Notes: generated by a model not told the origin, from the letters alone. Positions 33,491-46,110 are shown, counted from the first letter of the stretch. The stretch: 64,000 nucleotides of DNA from Xenoacremonium recifei (GCA_012184525.1 WOFQ01000074.1:44421-108420), one strand, 5' to 3'. Numbers and translations are program-made.

Positions 33491-36400
33491 ATGCACACAT
33501 TTCTATGCTTGTCTTCTTTGTCAACCAATATGGGTTCAACGCCGGAAACGATGTCTTCTCTAATTCATTTGGCTGCAGAGAACACTGGAATAACATCTTT
33601 CACAGCTCAACAAAGCGTCACCAAGGAGAAACACGATGAGATCTTGACTGTGGACGCTCTTCTTCGACATCGTGCTCACCAGACCCCCGAGCATGTCATC
33701 ATCTCATACCCATCATCGGGCACAGAATTCGTCGACTACACGTACGCCCAGCTCGATGCCTTTGCCTTTCGCGTCGCAAAGCATTATGAACAATTCCTTC
33801 CTATTCGTCAATCATCGGCCGAGGAGCGCTTGGTTGTTGGCCTACTCGGCCCGTCCAACTTAGAGTACATCGTTACAATGCTGGCGCTCGTCAAACTAGG
33901 ACATACCGTTCTTTTCCTATCAACTAGAATCTCACAGGATGCTGTGAATTCCTTACTGGAGACCACCGATGCCAAAGCCTTGATCACGGATTCGAGGTTC
34001 TCTGTCGCAGCTCAGCGAGCGCAAGAGGCCCTTCCAGATTTGCAGTGCCTATCGATTGCGTCACGGAATGCGTTTGACTTTCCCGTGACTTACACGGGCG
34101 ATTCGCAACTAGACAGCTCCCTTGATCCAATTATAGAGGCCTCAAAGGTTTGCTGGATCATACACTCTAGCGGTACGTTGAATGACTTTAAATGAGAAAA
34201 TTACTGAGACTAGCTGATTAATTTAGGCTCTACTGGACTTCCCAAGCCCATCTATCAAAGACAAAGTGCAGCCCTGGCCAACTTTGCCTCGAACATGGAT
34301 ATGAAGGCCTTCATCACACTTCCTCTTTACCACAACCATGGCATCTGTAATTTCTTCCGAGCCATTCATAGCAGCAAATCTCTCCATCTATATAATGCGG
34401 ACCTACCATTGACATCCGAGAATCTTTGCAAGGTCTTCCGAGAGCACGACTTTGAAATCTTCTATGGCGTACCCTACGCCCTGAAGCTATTAGCTGAGAC
34501 CGAAGCTGGCATACAATTACTGCAAGAGCTCAAAATAGTCATGTACGGAGGCTCTGCTTGCCCAGATGAGCTCGGTGACCTGCTCACTAGTCACGGTGTG
34601 AACCTTGTCAGTCACTATGGAGCAACTGAGGTCGGCCAGCTAATGACCTCTTTCCGGCCGGCTGGTGACAAGGCATGGAACTACGTGAGAGTTGGTGACG
34701 CACTCAACCCGTACCTACGTTGGATCCCTCGTGGTCCCAACCTGTTTGAGTGCTGTGTGCTCGAGGGCTGGCCGTCCAAGGTGGCATCGAATCAACCTGA
34801 CGGGTCATACTGCACCAAAGACCTGTTCGAGCCGCATCCTTCTATCCCCGGAGGATGGAAGTATATTGCTCGACTGGATGATACGCTTGTTCTCGTCAAC
34901 GGCGAGAAGTTCAACCCGGTGCTGCTTGAAGGTCGAATCCGCACCTCACCGTTGGTTCAGGAAGCGGTCATCTTCGGGGCTGGCCGCCCGTATCTCGGCC
35001 TTCTAGTTGTTCCTGGAGCCGGCGTCAGCGATCTTCCAGGAGATGAGATTCGCGAACGGCTCTGGCCTCTTTTAGACTCAGGGAACAAGTCAATCGAGGC
35101 ATATGGTCGTATCTCGAAAAACATGATAGTGGTGCTGGACAAGGGTGCGCAGTATCCTCGCACTGATAAAGGCAGTGTAATTCGCCAACTCTTTTACAAA
35201 GCGTTTGCCAAGGAGATTAACGAAGCTTATGATAAAGACATAGCAGCCTCAGCTGATGCCAAGGTCTTAAGTTTAAATGAATCTAGGGTCTACTTACGGC
35301 AAGCGATTAAGGAGATGCTGGAGAACAGCGTTGCGATTGAAGATGACACGGATTTCTTTTCCTTGGGCATGGACTCATTGCAGGCAATCCAGCTCCGAAA
35401 CGCAATCTTGAAGCATATCGATATCGGTGGCCACAAGCTAGGCCAGAATGTTGTCTTCGACTATCCTTCAGTGGAGAAGCTGAGTAACTATCTGCTTTCC
35501 GTGCGGAATGAAACATCGGGAGACAAGGATGGCGGGAATAGGAAGGCACAAGTTGAAGAGGTGATGCAAGCCCTGATCGACAAATACTCTGAACTACCGC
35601 TTTCTTCGCCCCCTCCGGCTATGGGGAGGACCACTGTGGTGGTGACAGGCGCTACAGGATCCCTCGGTGCACACATAGTGGCTCGTCTGGCCGGCGACGC
35701 ATCTATTCAAATCATCTACTGTTTCGTCCGAGCCAGAGACGACGGAGAAGCGTGGCAGCGCGTTCAGGAATCGCTAAAGCAGCGAAGGTTGTATCACCAA
35801 CTTAGTCTTGATCAGCGGACCAAGATTCACTCACTAGCCTTCCAGCAGTCCAAGCCGCAACTGGGACTATCTTCAGCGACGTACGAGACTATAACCTCCC
35901 AACTGTCTGCCGTCATTCACTGTGCCTGGGCAGTCAACTTCAACTGGAACCTTTCATCCTTCGAATCATGCATCGACGGTGTCTCACATCTGCTGGAACT
36001 GTGCCGCGCCGCGAATACTCAGGATCCTCTCTACCCTCCCGCATCCTTCAACTTCTGCTCTTCGGTGAGCACTACGGCTCGCGCCCCAATGCAACACATT
36101 CCAGAGACGCTCCCTGAACTAAACTGGGCTCAAGGCATGGGCTATGCCCAGTCTAAAAACGTTGCAGAGCATATTTGCCTGCGTGCGGCTCAACTTCACA
36201 ACATTCCAGCGCGTGTGCTGCGGATCGGACAAATAATTGCGGACACGCAGCACGGCGTCTGGAATGCCACTGAAGCCATTCCGATGCAGCTCCAGACTGC
36301 CTTGACTATTGGAGCGTTGCCGCGCCTCAATGAAAACCCATCGTGGCTACCAGTTGATACTGTCGCTCAAGCCGTGATCGATATCACGCTGTCTGATGCC

Positions 36401-36799
36401 AGCACTAATGTTTTCAACATTGCGAATCACAGGTCCTTTAGCTGGACGCAGCATTTGCTGCCAGCATTAAAGGAGGCTGGTCTGCAGTTTGACGAGCTCA
36501 CACCGAAAGAATGGGTAAATCGTCTCCGAGACTCAGATCAAGATCCTAAGGCAAACCCTCCCATCAAGCTGCTGGACTTTTTCGCGTCGAAGTATGACAA
36601 GAGCGACGATGAGTTTCTTCCATCTAAGACGTATGCTAATGGAAAGGCATGTGAGAAGTCATTGGCGTTGACGAATGCACATGCCCTGGACACCGAACTC
36701 GTCAAAAAATTTGTCGATTACTTCACGACGACAGCCTGGGCTGTACCATCTCATACGACTGCGGTTAATAGTGTCACAAAGCTGGATTCTAGATATTGA
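33491..36799 (+). CDS. NRPS-like carboxylic acid reductase (A-T-R)
   Basis: Single-module adenylate-forming reductase that activates a carboxylic acid, loads it on a phosphopantetheine arm and releases it as an aldehyde. One intron (34173-34226) interrupts the phosphate-binding loop, giving HSSG-STGLPKP. Adenylation motifs: LPLYHNHG, HYGATEVGQ, TKDLFE, ARLDDTLVLVNGEKFNP and the catalytic Lys in TDKGSVIRQ. Carrier site: DFFSLGMDSLQAIQL near residue 600. Reductase: VVTGATGSLGAHIV, CSSVST and YAQSKNVAEH (Tyr/Lys). About 1,085 residues, normal for the class. No condensation domain. Aryl acid or amino acid substrate cannot be told by eye. An in-frame ATG at 33530 is an alternative start. Confidence 0.93.
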
Positions 36800-37352
36800 C
36801 ACACTGTAACATCGAAGTAATATATGTAGATCCTTGGGTAAGGTGGAAGGTCTTACACTAATAGAGTTGAGGTTGTGAGTGATTGTGTATATCGACTGAA
36901 TTAATTCAATGCGGGTAAAATTTAAAGAAATAAGTGCTAGGTAGAGTTGTGCTTAAATGGTGAGACCTGTATACATAGATGATGGCGACAACAAGGATTG
37001 CTCCAACTGCTAGCACAAATACCCCGTTTACCCGGAAAGCAATTCCCAAAAGTAAAAAGGACCTAGTAAATTGAAAAGGTTAACCCATTTCATCCAGTCC
37101 ACGCCTGTTAATACGGATGGAAACCCCAAAAATTCAAGATTTATAGGGTAAGAACATTGAAAACTCCGGACAGGCTGCCGAGCCAATGCATCCTTCAGAT
37201 GTCAGTGCCTTCTGCTTACCCTATAGGAGCGGCATTTGTCTGTATGTATTATGTAAGATTTCCGCTAAGCACCTTGTCGAATTCGGGTATAAATCCGCTC
37301 GCAACCCTCTTATCCGACCTCATTGTTAACATTCACTCATTCTACTGAACGC
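36800..37352. promoter_or_regulatory. Intergenic region with CTTATCCGAC upstream of the regulator gene
   Basis: A 550-base gap with no coding frame I trust. An exact CTTATCCGAC sits at 37309-37318, about 35 bases before the Zn2Cys6 start codon. Its position suggests that the regulator may control its own gene. Confidence 0.5.
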
Positions 37353-39665
37353 ATGGACGAATACAAGCGACCACAACGGCGACAAGTCGGTCGGAAACGC
37401 AGCGCTGCAGATCATGATGAATCCCCTGGATCTCTGGCTAAGACAACTACACCAATGTCCAAGCACAAAATAACCCGCGCTTGTGACGTCTGCAAACATC
37501 AAAAGAAGAGATGCAGTGGCACTGTACCGTGCTTGAACTGTGTGCGTCGCAATATCGAATGCCGATACATGGCCCCTTACAACCGAGGTCGTCCGCCAAC
37601 GCCTCTGTCAGCGACCCCTGACCGTGACAGTGTGCCCAATCACGCTACACCCAGGAACTCTCGCTCCGTCCACTTTCAGGTGGAAGAAGATGATTCTAGG
37701 CAGACGGCAACTGTCACCATCCCTTCGAGGATTACCTCATCCCAAACATCCCCAGAACCCGGCATGACGGAGATCCAAGGCCAGTATGTTGATCCCACAT
37801 CTGGACTGGCCTTTCTGAATCGCGCACAAGAGAGATTCTCGAACCAGCCAGGTACGATAGACGCTGGTCTCGGGAACCATGGACCCGAAAGACTGCAGAG
37901 GCAGATGACAGCTGGTGATAAGCCGCTGGAGGGGAGTCCTGACGACGATTATCTCTTTCCGGACCGGCAAATGGCAGCTGAACTGGTTGACTTCTACTTC
38001 GATGTCTGTATCGCGACTTATAGGTTTCTTCATCGACCTACCGTCACCTCGTGGCTCACGACGATGCACCAAAACAAAGAAGCCGACCTTCCCCTCCAAC
38101 AGGATATTGGGGAAAATAGTGTAGCCATTGTAATGATGGTTCTAGCTATTGCTATTTTTCACCAGGGCAAGTCTCGTAATACTGCGTCATCACCTGAGGA
38201 GCAACTTTCATCCTACCAAAGCGATCGGTTATTCTGTGCTTCTATTGCTTTGTCGGACTCAGCCACAGGCTACCCGCAAATTGAATCCGTCCAAGCTAAG
38301 TTGGTCCAAGTCTTGTATCTGTTGCACACGTCGCGTATGAACTGGGCATGGTATATCTTTGGGGACGCGCTACGCATGATTGCGGCAATGGGTTTGCATC
38401 GCCGCCAGCGTCGGTCTAAAAATCTGTCTCGAAGCACCTCAAAGCCCAACTACATCCAGTCTCAGCTCCAGCGGCGTACGTTCTGGGTAGCCTACATCTT
38501 GGACCAGTATCTTGGCGTTATCTTCGGCCGGCCTCGGCACTATCACGACAGCGATATCGACCAAGTGTTCCCAGATATGGTTGATGATGAAGATATGAGG
38601 CTCAAGGGTCCAGTGCCACCGTCCGTCCCCAAGGATTGTTGTCTATCATCCTTGGTTTACCATGCCAAGTCAGTAGCCTTTCCAAAGACAGATACTCTAA
38701 ATTTGAATCATCTCCAGCTGACAATTTGCTATAATAGACTGACCCAAATAGTCGCTAGGATAACTGCCACAGTATACCCTCTCAAGCAGCTACCGGCGGA
38801 CGCCTTGGTGGATACGGTACAATCACTCGATGCAGAGCTCAAAACTTGGCGAGAAGAACTCCCACCCTTCTTGGGGCTAGTCAACCCATCGAGTCTCATA
38901 GCTCCTTACCGACGGCAGGCTACGGCACTGAAGCTGGGCTATTCCCATGCGATTATGTATGCTACCCGGCCTTTTCTATTGGAGAACATTGATGGCAGAT
39001 TCCCACAAAGCGTCATTGTTAAGGACCTCATCTCCGACTGCCTTTCTGCCGCTGGCGCTGCGCTTGGTATTGTCGATACGATGGCCCAAGACGGAACACT
39101 GTTCCATGCATTTTGGTGGACACACTATGTGACCTTCTGTGCTTTGGCTGTTGTCTATGTATGGCAGCTTCAACGAAGTGTTCCTGAGGGGATAGCCGAG
39201 CCCAGCAGTGGAGGGCTCGAAAAATACGATCAGCTTTTTAAACTGGCCGAGAGATGCCAGGGTCATCTGGGACAAGCTACATGGTCAAACTCACCTAGTA
39301 GACGTTATACGATCATTCTGCAAAGGTTACGGGAGGAGGTCAAACAGCACACCGCAGGACAGGCACTCCGCTCACTTTCTCGGGATCCCAATAACAACAC
39401 AAACGACAATGGCAATGGCAACGACAGTGGCAAAGAAAGTGCAGATATTCCTAATTCCCCCATACAAACCTCGCCTCCAAACATCTTTGCTATGACACGA
39501 CACGGTGATATTGGCATGAATCTTCCAGTACAACAAACAGAATTACAGCGGCCAGACGGGCTATCAAGCCATAATTTTCCGACCCTAGATTGGTTGGACA
39601 TCGATTCTATGGTACGTAGCTCATTGAAACATTGTCACTCGCATTACAGCGAACGTGAAAGCTGA
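37353..39665 (+). CDS. Zn2Cys6 transcription factor of the NRPS-like cluster
   Basis: Nuclear regulator of about 770 residues without introns. The zinc cluster is near residues 41-68, CDVCKHQKKRCSGTVPCLNC followed by VRRNIEC. The fungal-specific domain follows (YFDVCIATYRFLHRPTVTSWL, RRTFWVAYILDQYLGVIFGRPRHYHDSDIDQVFP). The C-terminal part is Asn/Gly-rich (NNNTNDNGNGNDSGK). ATG at 37353 chosen; the frame is open a little further upstream without ATG. Lying between the reductase and aldo-keto reductase genes, with the shared 10-mer before all three, it is the likely pathway-specific activator. Confidence 0.92.
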   Translation: MDEYKRPQRRQVGRKRSAADHDESPGSLAKTTTPMSKHKITRACDVCKHQKKRCSGTVPCLNCVRRNIECRYMAPYNRGRPPTPLSATPDRDSVPNHATPRNSRSVHFQVEEDDSRQTATVTIPSRITSSQTSPEPGMTEIQGQYVDPTSGLAFLNRAQERFSNQPGTIDAGLGNHGPERLQRQMTAGDKPLEGSPDDDYLFPDRQMAAELVDFYFDVCIATYRFLHRPTVTSWLTTMHQNKEADLPLQQDIGENSVAIVMMVLAIAIFHQGKSRNTASSPEEQLSSYQSDRLFCASIALSDSATGYPQIESVQAKLVQVLYLLHTSRMNWAWYIFGDALRMIAAMGLHRRQRRSKNLSRSTSKPNYIQSQLQRRTFWVAYILDQYLGVIFGRPRHYHDSDIDQVFPDMVDDEDMRLKGPVPPSVPKDCCLSSLVYHAKSVAFPKTDTLNLNHLQLTICYNRLTQIVARITATVYPLKQLPADALVDTVQSLDAELKTWREELPPFLGLVNPSSLIAPYRRQATALKLGYSHAIMYATRPFLLENIDGRFPQSVIVKDLISDCLSAAGAALGIVDTMAQDGTLFHAFWWTHYVTFCALAVVYVWQLQRSVPEGIAEPSSGGLEKYDQLFKLAERCQGHLGQATWSNSPSRRYTIILQRLREEVKQHTAGQALRSLSRDPNNNTNDNGNGNDSGKESADIPNSPIQTSPPNIFAMTRHGDIGMNLPVQQTELQRPDGLSSHNFPTLDWLDIDSMVRSSLKHCHSHYSERES

Positions 39666-39789
39666 TGCAGAACTTCGTTTAGGCTTTCGAATCATGCGCA
39701 GCTTTAGAAGTCTCTGCAGAGACCTGGTTATCAGACACCCCGGGCCTTTTCTTCTGAGCTAACGATGCACCGATATTGGGAGTCGATAT

Positions 39790-40851
39790 TTAAACATTTT
39801 TGAACTTTCTCAAGTTCTCTGGGCCCGCCTCTCTTGCGCATTGCTTGATTCTCTCCTCACCAACCTCGTCAAAAATGTCAAAACCCCAGTGTACCTGTGC
39901 CCCAAATCGTTGCGCCCTTTCCAGGTTGTTCAACTTTTCCATTGTTTCTTGATCTAGCTCTTTGACCTGTAAATTGCTCTCGATCCTCGATGGCGTAACG
40001 CTCTTTGGCAGGACGACAGTGCCACGCTGGAGACCCCATGAGTATAGGAGGCTACCCGCGTCGCGGCCCATCTCCTTCGCTAGCTGCTGAACTAAAGCAT
40101 CGTCGACGACTTTGGGGAGCCCAAGTTGGTTATTTCCGAGAGGCGAGTAGGCCTCGACGGCAATATTCTTGGAGTTGCAGAAGTCCAGCATCTCGCGCGA
40201 CTGGAGATATGGATGGAGTTCAATCTGGTTCACCGCCGGTACAACGGTAGTCTTTGCAAGCAAACTTTCCAAGCGGCGAATGTTGAAGTTGCAAACTCCG
40301 ATGGCTTTGACTTTACCAGTGCCCAAAAGCTTTTCCATTGCCTTGTACGTCTCTGCTGGGTCAATATCCTCGAGTTGAAAAACGCCAATGTCATCGACGG
40401 GAAACCACTTGTCACCAGGTTTAAAGGCCCTATATTAGGACGTTTCACTAGTCAGTAGGATGAAAGAAGTACGGGTTGAAGGTTGACGAAATTTGATGAA
40501 GAATTGGAGCACGTACAAAGGCCAATGCATTAGATACAGGTCGACATAGTTTGTACCCAAGTCCTGCAGTGTTTTATCCAGTGCTGGCTCGACATCCTCG
40601 GGTAAGTGTTTGGTATTCCACAACTTGCTGGTAATGAAGATACTGGAGCGCGGCACACCGCTAGCCTCGATACCGCGGCCAACCTCAGCCTCATTGCGGT
40701 AAATAGCTGCACAGTCTATATGACGGTAACCACACTTCAGTGCGTGTTCGACTGAATGCTCGACTTCGCCAGGCTTGGCCTGCCACGTGCCGAAACCCAC
40801 GGATGGAATCGTGGCGCCGGTGTTTAGCGTAAATTCTGTAGGCAGAGGCAT
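39790..40851 (-). CDS. Aldo-keto reductase
   Basis: NADPH-dependent reductase of the aldo-keto reductase superfamily, about 315 residues. Motifs: VGFGTWQAKPGE, the catalytic Tyr in CAAIYRNEAEVG with Asp in HIDCA, Lys in TSKLWNTKH and His in YLMHWPL. The cofactor end is LPKSVTPSRIESNL. One intron lies after MHWPL, from about 40516 to 40431. In this setting it could reduce the aldehyde released by the A-T-R enzyme to an alcohol, which would agree with the shared CTTATCCGAC site at 41010-41019. Housekeeping glycerol/xylose reductase function is the alternative. Confidence 0.92.
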
Positions 40852-42071
40852 TGCTGCGTATTGTAAGGGTATTATGTTTGAGTCCTTGTAAGTTAGGTGA
40901 GGCAGACTTCTGTGTATGATCCTATGATCTGGTTTGAAGTTAATTTGAATCCTTTCATTCGATAGCACCTCTGCCATAAGTTTTAGTCGGATTTTCCATT
41001 GTGGAGCTGCTTATCCGACAGCGAAGGCGGTTTTCCATAATCCGTCTCCGACCACGTCGGAATCGGGCCATGAAACAGGCTAGCCATGTTGCCATCCTTC
41101 TCCGTACCCTACAGATGACAGCTTCTTGTCAATAGTCACAAGCAGGCAAATGACATCTCTCCGATCTGTATTCTTCAACTTGAGGTTCAATTAACACGGA
41201 ATCATCATAATCTGTTTCTTCTCTCTCCTTCCCTCCTTTTGGAGTCGATGCCAGAGCTCATGCTACATTCACGTAGCTGCGGATGGCTATAGTCGTAGTC
41301 GTGCTTTTTGGGATTATGCTGAACGGCTTGGTTTGCGAACTTGTCAATTACTGATTACTTGATTCATAGCCTTTAAAAAGAGGAATCGCAATCGTATTGC
41401 TTCTATTTTGATCCTGGGCACATGGCCATTTCAATCAACCATTTCTCGAAACGAGCAGGCTGGTAGAAAATTGGTGGTATGAGACACAGGACTGTGGCGA
41501 GATGGACAGAGCATCTGCAACGCCATCCGAAACAAAATGACGGATATTCCTTTTCCTGGTAGATTCGATCCCGACCCAGAGAACCCGAGCGTCAAGTAGG
41601 GTAATAGATATCAAACCATCAATACCGGTGGTGGATTTGAATGAAAGAATATCGGACTACACGAGTGGTAATAGCCCACGTAGGACTGGTCGATCAAAGT
41701 TACAGAGCTTGCACAAGAAGAAGGAATATTTCCATATATGCTTCGGGCTAGCTATGCTGCGGAACAGATCTGGGGTCTTAGTAGTAAAAGTAACTCACTA
41801 CTAGCTCCAAAAGGCCTTCTAAAGCTTCGAATTACACGAACAGCGCCTTGGATAGTTTGTACCCCAGTTCCGCCACGAAAGACCTCTGACTATCAGTAGT
41901 TGGAAGGCAGGTCTTAAACCCTTTCGACGTGGCTACTTAGAGTAACCTCCTTTGTACCTTCGGGCTGTGAGGTATCGTTGTGCTCGCGACGAGTAATGAT
42001 AGACCCGATACTGTTGGAATTCTGAGAGACCCATTCTGTCCAGCATTAGAAAACGATCTTGATGGAAGGCA
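40852..42071. promoter_or_regulatory. Long intergenic region with CTTATCCGAC near the aldo-keto reductase
   Basis: About 1.2 kb. CTTATCCGAC is at 41010-41019, about 160 bases before the aldo-keto reductase start on the minus strand. The rest (41100-42071) has only short open frames without family features; the transporter gene ends at 42072. No RNA gene or repeat recognised. Confidence 0.45.
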
Positions 42072-43714
42072 TTAAAATTTGTCCTTACTGCGTGATTTGC
42101 GAGCCGGAACCTTTTCAGCAAACATTTCGTCAATTTCTTCGAGAGACCGCCCTTTTAGTTCAGGAAAGTAAAAATATGCCCAAATCAATCCGAAGAGACA
42201 AACAGCTCCGTATATGAACCCTACTTTTGAGCCAAGATCGCCGTAACCTGCGTCCATTAGATATGGCAGTGTGAAGGTTACAATGAAGTTAAATAAATTT
42301 TGAACGTTCCAACCAATTTCAGCAGTCTTGTCGCGAAGTTGCAAAGACGAACACTCGGCAGAAGTGACCGCACCGCTGTTCAAATCAGGTCAGTCTAGCA
42401 GTCCACTACACAGGATTTCCAGTTCTTACATGGGGCCAAACGACATGATATAAAACAATGTGTACAACATCGTCATCACCACGATTCCAAGTTTGACGGA
42501 CGTGATGGGATCCGCGAATCCAAGCCCACCCACAATGAGGATGCAAATACATGTCAAGGTGCCGAATATGAGATACATATAACGGCGGCCCATTTTGTCA
42601 ATAAGAAAAATAGTAGCCAGTGGACCAATTGAATTTACTCCACCAGAGATAACGGTATACTTGAACGGGTTGATCGTGTTGAGCGACTTGACGAAAATTG
42701 TACCGTACTGGCTAATAAAGGCCTGGCCGGTTGCCTGATTGAGGATCTGGGTTATTAAGGCAATAGTTGTTCGTTTCTGGGATGAACCTGTCAGCGGCGT
42801 ATTAACTTTTGTGAGTTCGGCACAAACCATATTAATTCCGCTGAATAGGTCTCCCCATGTTCCGGTTTCTCGCTGCCTCTCTTCTTCCAAGGATGTCTTC
42901 AACAGATCAATAGCCCAGTCTACCTCGTCATCCGTATCTGACGGATTGAGATAACGAAGGGTTTTCTTGGCGTCCTCGTCCCTTCCTTGTCGAAGCAGCC
43001 ATCGAGGCGATTCAGGGATGAGCCAGATGAAGATCAAAACAATACCGGGAAGGATGAGCCCTAAGGCCATAGGCAACTTCCAACACATGTTAGTCTGCCA
43101 CTGCGACGTTTTATACGTAATGCAAGCCATGATGAATGACCCGAAAACATGATTGAAAACGTAGCTAACGACAAGGGCTCCTCGAAGGTGTGCGGGTACG
43201 ATCTCGGCTTGGAACATGGGAACAAGCCAACCCTCCATGCCGGTAAACATATATGAAATCATGCGACCGGCAAGTATCTGGCCGTAGCTTTTGGCCGTAT
43301 ATGAGACAATTGACGACACGATGGCGACGATCAGATAAATACCCAGCACAGGACGACGCCCCCAGCGTTCACCGACAAAACTAGCCAGTGAAACACCGAC
43401 AGCGAAGGTGATTCGAGGGAGTGAGTTTAGAAAGCTGAGGTTTCGGGTTGAGATGGCGCATTTTCCGGCCGAGTTGCAGTCGCCGAACTGTTTGATGAAG
43501 GCTAGGGGTTTGCAAAGTCAGTCATTGATTGTGGTTTTCGCGATGGTCATTAAGTTAAAAAGTTCTTACGGTCCATTGCCTGGATGGTCGAGTATGCCGT
43601 CGTATCGAATCCATAGTTGAAGACAGTGAGGCTAATGAGAAAGGAGCAGATGGCAAGATTCCAAGAGATCTTGTTGCGGGCCATCCACCGCGTAACCGCC
43701 GATGGACTCGCCAT
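42072..43714 (-). CDS. MFS sugar/H+ symporter (hexose or glucoside type)
   Basis: Sugar porter with about 12 membrane helices. ATG 43714 opens MASPSAVTRWMARNKISWNLAICSFLISLT, then GERWGRRPVLG, PAHLRGALVVSYVF, WLIPESPRWLLRQGRDEDAKKTLRYL and the central NQATGQAFISQYGTIFVKSL. The C-terminus is FPELKGRSLEEIDEMFAEKVPARKS. Three introns near 43571, 43500 and 42430-42384. PESPRW and PELKGRSLEEID are standard sugar-porter signatures. It lies at the right edge of the NRPS-like cluster. No CTTATCCGAC was seen in its promoter, so membership is doubtful. Confidence 0.9.
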
Positions 43715-44345
43715 TAAAAGGCAGAGAGAGAAGTAATATCAGAAAGGTGTCCCGGTTTGTGCGAGCTCGTTGCCTTTGCAGATCTTCTATGGGTGTTCAT
43801 GCTTCTTTTAAGGTGCCACCGTAGATATCGCATCATGATATTGCACGTGTCTCTGATCCCCGATACCCGAATCTGGGGAAGGAGTCTCTTTCCCCAGATC
43901 TACCCCAGATCCTCATATCTTTACTATGGGGTATTGGCGGAGGGGATCAATGTGTTTACCGACTGCCGATCGAATGTGACTATCCATACGTGCCATGTGC
44001 GGAGAAGTGGCGCCCTCTTTGGCCATCAACAAAAGCTACTACGTCCTTGGTTAGATATTCCGACTTCCGGCCACTACCACAGAAGGAATGGAACCATTCC
44101 GCAACGAAGTAGATAATCCTTCCGTCACCAAAAGAGATAGGAGTCACGGGGCAGTTTGTTGGAGGGGCATTCGTTCTCGGGGCCGGCAATCGGCAAACCG
44201 AGACCTTGTCTGGACAAGGCCAGCCAGGTTTCTATTCGAAAGTCGCGTCCACCTCATTCATAACTGGGAGATTTATCCATTCCTCGATGGAAGAGATTAA
44301 AGATGCGAGAATAGACTAAACAATCAGGTACTTTATCTCATCAAG
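43715..44345. other. Divergent intergenic region, nothing recognised
   Basis: Promoter space between the sugar porter and the sulfatase. Short open frames on both strands have no family features. No repeat or RNA gene seen. Confidence 0.35.
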
Positions 44346-46110
44346 ATGACCACACAACGCCCGAACTTCCTCATTGTTGTGGCCGATGACCTCGGTTTCA
44401 GCGATACGGGGCCGTACGGTTCTGAAATATCGACCCCTGTGCTAAACCGGCTGGCTGCCGAAGGCGTCACATTTTCGGGCTTCCACACCGCGCCGGCGTG
44501 TTCTCCGACAAGAGCCATGCTCCTATCAGGCACCGATAACCACATTGCTGGTATCGGGGCGATGTGGGAGCAAATGCGATCATTCCCGGAGTTGTTCCAG
44601 GATAAACCGGGGTATGAGGGGTATCTTAATTTTCGAGTCGCAGCACTGCCAGAGGTTCTACAAGATGCCGGTTACTTTACTGTCATGTCTGGAAAATGGT
44701 TCGTTGGTATCAGAGATTGGCTACCCTCTCATACGAAAGCTAATTGTGCGGTTCTACAGGCATCTCGGGATGACCCGCGAAGTTGCTCCTTGCTCCCGAG
44801 GATTCGACAAGTCATTTGTTTACTTAGCAGGCGCAGGAAATCACTACGGCAAGGAGCCACAATTGGAGGAAGGCATTCCAAAGCTACCGTCACTGTGCGG
44901 TGACGGGTTGTATATGGAAGGAAGTCAATTTCTGAATCGAAACCAAGACCTTCCAGAAGACTTTTATTCCACAAAGTCTTTCACAGACCGTATGATTGAA
45001 TATCTTAACAATCGCTCAGACGAGGAGAGGAGCAAGCCCTTCTTTTCTTATCTCGCTTACACTGCACCACATTGGCCACTACAGGCTCCAAAAGAAGCGA
45101 TTAAGAAGTACGATGGTGTATATGATGATGGCCCAGAAGCGCTTAGAGAGAAAAGACTGAAGAGTTTGGTTGAAAAGGGCATAATTCCTCCGGAGACGAA
45201 GTCCGCACCGATCCAAACCTCACCGATGCCGTGGAACGACATGCCATTTTTAGATAAAGCCTGGACCGAGATGACTGCTGAAGAGCGACAAAGATCATCT
45301 CGACTCATGGAGATTTTTGCCGCAATGGTAGAACAGGTTGATTCCCATCTTGGTCGTCTGATCCAATATCTAGAATCTACTGATGAGCTGGATAACACCT
45401 TGATCCTTTTCATATCAGACAATGGCGCTGAAGGGGCTCTCTTGGAAGCACACCCAATCCTCAATGGCCAGAGCTTGGCGGATGTTGTTGAGAAACACTA
45501 CGATAACTCGCTAGAAAATCTGGGAGAAGCGAACTCCTTTGGGTGGTATGGCCCACGATGGGCAAGTGCTGCAACTGCTCCGAATAGGGCTTTCAAAACA
45601 TACACAACCGAAGGCGGTATTCGATGTCCATGTATCCTCAGGTATCCTGCTTGCAGTGGCCGTCGACCAGGGAGTATATCTCACAGTTTCTCAAACGTGA
45701 TGGATATTATGCCAACTATTCTGGACTTGGCCAAAGTACCATCACCACCGTCGACATTTCGGAACCGCTCTGTTGTGCCCATGAGAGGCAAATCTTGGGC
45801 AAAATACCTGATGGATGCCAGCATGCCGTCTATATATGATCAAGATTTTGATTTCACAGCCTGGGAGCTTTTTGGTTGTCGAGCAATAAGGCAAGGCGAC
45901 TGGAAAGCCGTCTTCATGTACCCACCGAAAGGAACTGGCCAGTGGGAGCTCTACGATCTGAGCACTGATCCAGGAGAGATGGGCAACAAGGCAGAGTCTG
46001 AGCCGCAGAAGTTGAAAGAGCTTTTGCTTCAGTACGAAGTATACGTACAAGATGCTGGGGTGTTTGATGCCCACCTCGCTGTTCGGAAAGCTCGTGAAGC
46101 TAAGAAATAG
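44346..46110 (+). CDS. Arylsulfatase-type sulfatase (formylglycine family)
   Basis: Type I sulfatase releasing sulfate from an aryl or alkyl sulfate ester. The active-site signature CSPTR at residues about 52-56 (HTAPACSPTRAMLL) supplies the cysteine converted to formylglycine. Metal and substrate motifs are NFLIVVADDLGFSD, GKWHLG (formed across an intron at about 44700-44760), APHWPLQAPKE and ISDNGAEG. About 568 residues. The order of motifs and the GTDNHIAGIGAMWE stretch resemble bacterial arylsulfatases of the Pseudomonas AtsA kind more than fungal choline sulfatases. No signal peptide is seen, so it is probably cytosolic and used in sulfur scavenging. Confidence 0.92.

Noticed and set aside
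41933..42133. Short minus-strand frame overlapping the end of the sugar porter
   Set aside because: The porter frame with PELKGRSLEEID ends at 42072; this frame is out of register and has no features.
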